NCBI RefSeq assembly: GCF_000739655.1
Contig: NZ_BATR01000171.1
Span: 1-64,000 of the forward strand
Direction of reading: 5' to 3'
DNA: 64,000 nt
Source: Verrucomicrobium sp. BvORR106
Lineage (GTDB): Bacteria > Verrucomicrobiota > Verrucomicrobiia > Verrucomicrobiales > Verrucomicrobiaceae
Shown: piece after piece, positions 62,301 through 64,000 of the stretch
How the letters are laid out: each line of letters begins with the position of its first letter
Position numbering within the stretch: the stretch's first letter is position 1
The notes under the pieces: generated by a model
Databases searched by the model: none
The model's input: the letters and a program-made list of their open reading frames with translations, nothing else
Told to the model about the DNA's origin: nothing
Translations under genes and position numbers: made by a program

Positions 62301-64000
62301 TCCTTCCACCCCCACCTCACGCGCCACGTTCGTCACCTGGTCGGCAAAGGTGGCTAGCGTGTCGGTCATGTTGTTGATGGTCTCCGCGAGAGCAGCCACC
62401 TCCCCCTTGGCCTGCACCGTCAGCTTCTGGCGCAGGTTGCCATCAGCCACAGCAGTCACCACTTTCACGATGCCGCGCACCTGGTCGGTCAGGTTCGCCG
62501 CCATCACGTTCACGGAGTCGGTCAAGTCCTTCCACGTGCCCGCCACCCCCGGCACCCGGGCCTGGCCGCCCAGCTTCCCTTCCGTGCCCACTTCACGGGC
62601 CACGCGCGTCACTTCCGCGGCGAAGGCGTTGAGTTGGTCCACCATCGTGTTAATGGTGTTTTTGAGTTCGAGGATCTCACCCTTCACGTCCACCGTGATC
62701 TTGCGGGAAAGGTCACCACGCGCCACGGCCGTGGTCACTTCAGCGATGTTGCGCACCTGGGCCGTGAGGTTACCGCCCATGGCATTCACGGAGTCGGTCA
62801 AGTCCTTCCACGTCCCGGCCACGCCCGGCACCACGGCCTGCACGCCCAGTCGGCCTTCCGTGCCCACCTCACGGGCCACACGCGTCACCTCCGAGGCGAA
62901 GGAGCGGAGCTGCTCCACCATGGTGTTGATCGTTTCCTTGAGCTGGAGGATCTCCCCGCGTACGTCCACCGTGATCTTGCGGGAAAGGTCCCCGTTGGCC
63001 ACGGCGATGGTCACCTCGGCAATGTTACGCACCTGGCCGGTGAGGTTGGAGGCCATGGAGTTCACGTTGTCCGTGAGGTCCTTCCACGTCCCAGCCACTC
63101 CGGGCACTTCAGCCTGGCCACCCAGCTTCCCTTCCGTGCCCACTTCACGCGCCACACGCGTCACTTCTGAGGCAAAGGCGCTCAGCTGGTCCACCATGGT
63201 GTTCATGGTCTCCTTGAGCTGGAGGATCTCCCCCTTCACGTCCACCGTGATTTTGCTGGAAAGGTCGCCTTTCGCGATGGCCGTGGCCACGTCAGCGATG
63301 TTGCGCACCTGCGCCGTGAGGTTGGATGCCATGGAGTTCACGTTGTCCGTGAGATCCTTCCACGTCCCGGCCACACCCGGCACCTGCGCCTGACCTCCCA
63401 GCTTCCCTTCGGTGCCCACTTCACGCGCCACACGGCTCACCTCGGCAGCGAAGGCATTGAGCTGGTCCACCATCGTGTTGATGGTTTCTTTGAGTTCGAG
63501 GATCTCACCCCGCACGTCCACCGTGATCTTCTTGGAAAGGTCCCCGTTGGCCACGGCGATGGTCACCTCCGCAATGTTGCGCACCTGCGCGGTGAGGTTG
63601 GACGCCATGGAGTTCACGTTGTCCGTGAGATCCTTCCACGTGCCAGCCACCCCCGGCACCTGCGCCTGGCCACCCAGTTTCCCTTCCGTGCCCACTTCAC
63701 GCGCCACGCGGCTCACCTCGGACGCGAAGGCGTTGAGCTGGTCCACCATCGTGTTGATGGTGTCCTTGAGTTCGAGGATCTCACCCTTCACGTCCACCGT
63801 GATCTTCCGGGAAAGGTCGCCACGGGCCACGGCAGTGGTCACCCCGGCGATGTTGCGCACCTGCGCCGTCAGGTTGTTGGCCATGGAGTTCACGTTGTCC
63901 GTGAGATCCTTCCATGTCCCAGCCACCCCCTGCACGTCAGCCTGGCCGCCCAGCTTGCCTTCCGTACCCACTTCACGGGCCACGCGCGTCACTTCGGAGG
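59328..64000 (-). CDS. HAMP-array hybrid histidine kinase with three receivers (5' end cut off)
   Basis: At least 1557 residues; the frame runs on past the right edge, so the start is not in the window. The order is: seven HAMP-type units of 92 residues (each with VAREVG(T/V)EG(K/R)LG and GTWKDLT), a GAF domain ([30 protein letters not shown]), a coiled coil, and HisKA with the His in [17 protein letters not shown]. Then come an ATPase domain ([28 protein letters not shown]) and three receivers with Asp in [16 protein letters not shown] and VLMDIMMPE. It resembles the Nik1/group III type of soluble HAMP-array kinases linked to osmotic stress. It is likely cotranscribed with the next kinase. 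Confidence 0.92.
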   Translation of the reverse strand, partial: SEVTRVAREVGTEGKLGGQADVQGVAGTWKDLTDNVNSMANNLTAQVRNIAGVTTAVARGDLSRKITVDVKGEILELKDTINTMVDQLNAFASEVSRVAREVGTEGKLGGQAQVPGVAGTWKDLTDNVNSMASNLTAQVRNIAEVTIAVANGDLSKKITVDVRGEILELKETINTMVDQLNAFAAEVSRVAREVGTEGKLGGQAQVPGVAGTWKDLTDNVNSMASNLTAQVRNIADVATAIAKGDLSSKITVDVKGEILQLKETMNTMVDQLSAFASEVTRVAREVGTEGKLGGQAEVPGVAGTWKDLTDNVNSMASNLTGQVRNIAEVTIAVANGDLSRKITVDVRGEILQLKETINTMVEQLRSFASEVTRVAREVGTEGRLGVQAVVPGVAGTWKDLTDSVNAMGGNLTAQVRNIAEVTTAVARGDLSRKITVDVKGEILELKNTINTMVDQLNAFAAEVTRVAREVGTEGKLGGQARVPGVAGTWKDLTDSVNVMAANLTDQVRGIVKVVTAVADGNLRQKLTVQAKGEVAALAETINNMTDTLATFADQVTNVAREVGVEGRLGGQANVPGAAGTWKDLTGNVNLLAANLTTQVRAIAEVATAVTKGDLTRSIQVETRGEVAQLKDNINTMINNLRETTERNQEQDWLKTNVAKFTRMLQGQRDLFTVGQMLLSELAPLVSAHQGTIYQMTGDAGRNLRLLAGFATPKGQSERLELGEGLVGQCALEQQRILLTDVPAHYSTVHSSLGRALPANIVVLPVLFEGETKAVIELASLHRFTAAHLNFLEQLTQSIGVVLNTIEATMRTEGLLQQSQQLTAELQSGQNELQQTNEELEQKAQELAEQNAEVERKNREIEQARRALEDKAAELALTSKYKSEFLANMSHELRTPLNSILILGQQLAENGGGNLSIRQVDFARNIHSAGSDLLNLINDILDLSKIESGTVSVESEEITFATLRDSVERNFRHIAENKNLPFRLDFDPGLPRHFSTDPKRLQQIVKNLLSNAFKFTSQGSVGLKVGLASEGWSPDHPVLSRVPSVMSLAIKDTGIGIVPEKQRLIFEAFQQADAGTSRKYGGTGLGLAISRELATLLGGEIRLQSVAGEGSTFTLYLPLDYVGPAGRNDGESRRDMVKRAAGPLSISSLRSQDEDQIVDDRDLVLPGDNVLLIVEDDVHYARVLLGLARDKGFKGLVATRGQQALALARQYQVTAITLDIFLPDMLGWTVLNNLKLDPTTRHIPVQIISLDEERRHGLSHGAFSYMVKPATTDDLEMAFDRIKIFSQPRMKRLLVVEDNEIERESIEELLGGKDIQIVTVGRGGEALRLLLDQHFDCAVLDLRLPDMSGFELLETIQKEPTLQEVPIVVYTGKDLSPDEEKQLRQVAKSVVLKDVQSPERLLDETALFLHRVMTDLPEAKQKMIGSLHESNEVLHGRKVLVVDDDARNIFALSILLENHDMEVLSVTNGRQAVKLIEENPDLSMVLMDIMMPEMDGYQTMREIRKNPDFRTLPIIALTAKAMKGDREKCLEAGASDYIAKPVNTEQLLSLLRVWLHR
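62060..64000 (-). repeat. 276-bp tandem repeat encoding HAMP units
   Basis: The period is 92 codons. For example, the segment encoding LTxQVRxI recurs near 62.2, 62.47, 62.75, 63.03, 63.30, 63.58 and 63.85 kb. The units nearest the right edge are most alike at the base level and those nearest the GAF domain most diverged, which suggests that expansion was more recent at the N-terminal side. The array continues beyond the window. Confidence 0.9.

Noticed and set aside
62146-63393. Repetitive 415-codon frame on the plus strand
   Set aside because: It is antisense to the HAMP array; its repeats only mirror the 276-bp units.
62060-64000. Assembly duplication in the 276-bp repeats
   Set aside because: Each unit differs by many synonymous and some amino-acid changes and the reading frame is kept, which fits a real HAMP array.
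1-64000. tRNA and rRNA genes
   Set aside because: A scan by eye for T-loop (GGTTCGAATC-type) and rRNA signatures found none; a dedicated tRNA search was not possible here.

Overview
The window looks like a chromosomal segment of a Verrucomicrobiota bacterium, probably class Verrucomicrobiae near Verrucomicrobium, Prosthecobacter or Roseimicrobium. This is an inference from gene content: a DUF1080 glycoside hydrolase, a Trx7/PDZ protein, secretin-type STN-like modules, giant secreted proteins, an EF-P with an unusual tip, high GC, and many weak Shine-Dalgarno sites. No rRNA, tRNA, CRISPR array, prophage or transposase gene was seen. Both strands are used and most transcription units are short.

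Layout. 1-3.1 kb: a noncoding hairpin cluster, a PaaI-like thioesterase, an aldo/keto reductase and an HD-domain protein. 3.1-15.5 kb (minus): a translationally coupled operon of three giant exported proteins of 1194, 1542 and 1396 residues. They share an N-terminal motif and a mid-protein motif and look like paralogues of unknown function. 16-18 kb: a divergent DUF2917 / MocR-type regulator pair with a candidate operator between them. 18-21.3 kb: a hairpin-rich noncoding island and two tandem RodA/FtsW-family genes. 21.5-25.2 kb: an orphan peptide-type ABC ATPase and a large P-loop NTPase with a proline-rich middle. 25.4-33 kb (plus): a coiled-coil membrane protein, a HAD phosphatase, a double-CbiX/DR2241-like chelatase and smc. 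33-35 kb: a mirror-symmetric hairpin element, an 8-bp tandem repeat, and an IF-1-like gene overlapping an apparently inactive S41 protease homologue. 35-40 kb: lipoprotein, thiD, apaG, 5-formyl-THF cyclo-ligase, metallo-beta-lactamase-fold hydrolase, folA, a GreA-like protein and a small secreted protein. 40-46 kb: Trx7/PDZ protein, DUF1080 hydrolase, DUF1992 protein, efp, VOC protein and WYL regulator. 46-51 kb (minus): exopolysaccharide export genes (outer-membrane barrel, Wza-like exporter, Wzc-like tyrosine autokinase). 51.6-64 kb: GT-C glycosyltransferase, dCMP deaminase-like protein, GYF/trypsin-like protease with a secreted neighbour, Tat-exported phosphoesterase, and two hybrid histidine kinases. 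The last of these carries a long HAMP array and runs off the right edge.

The most unusual material is (i) the giant-protein operon and (ii) a modular family of noncoding inverted repeats. The repeats are short stems with GGA or GAA triloops plus 8-bp stems around a conserved loop of about 21 nt, with compensatory changes in the stem arms. They recur at 0.14-0.25, 15.9, 18.1-18.6, 20.1 and 33.1-33.4 kb, and are accompanied by a separate GTCTTGTGTC-type repeat family.
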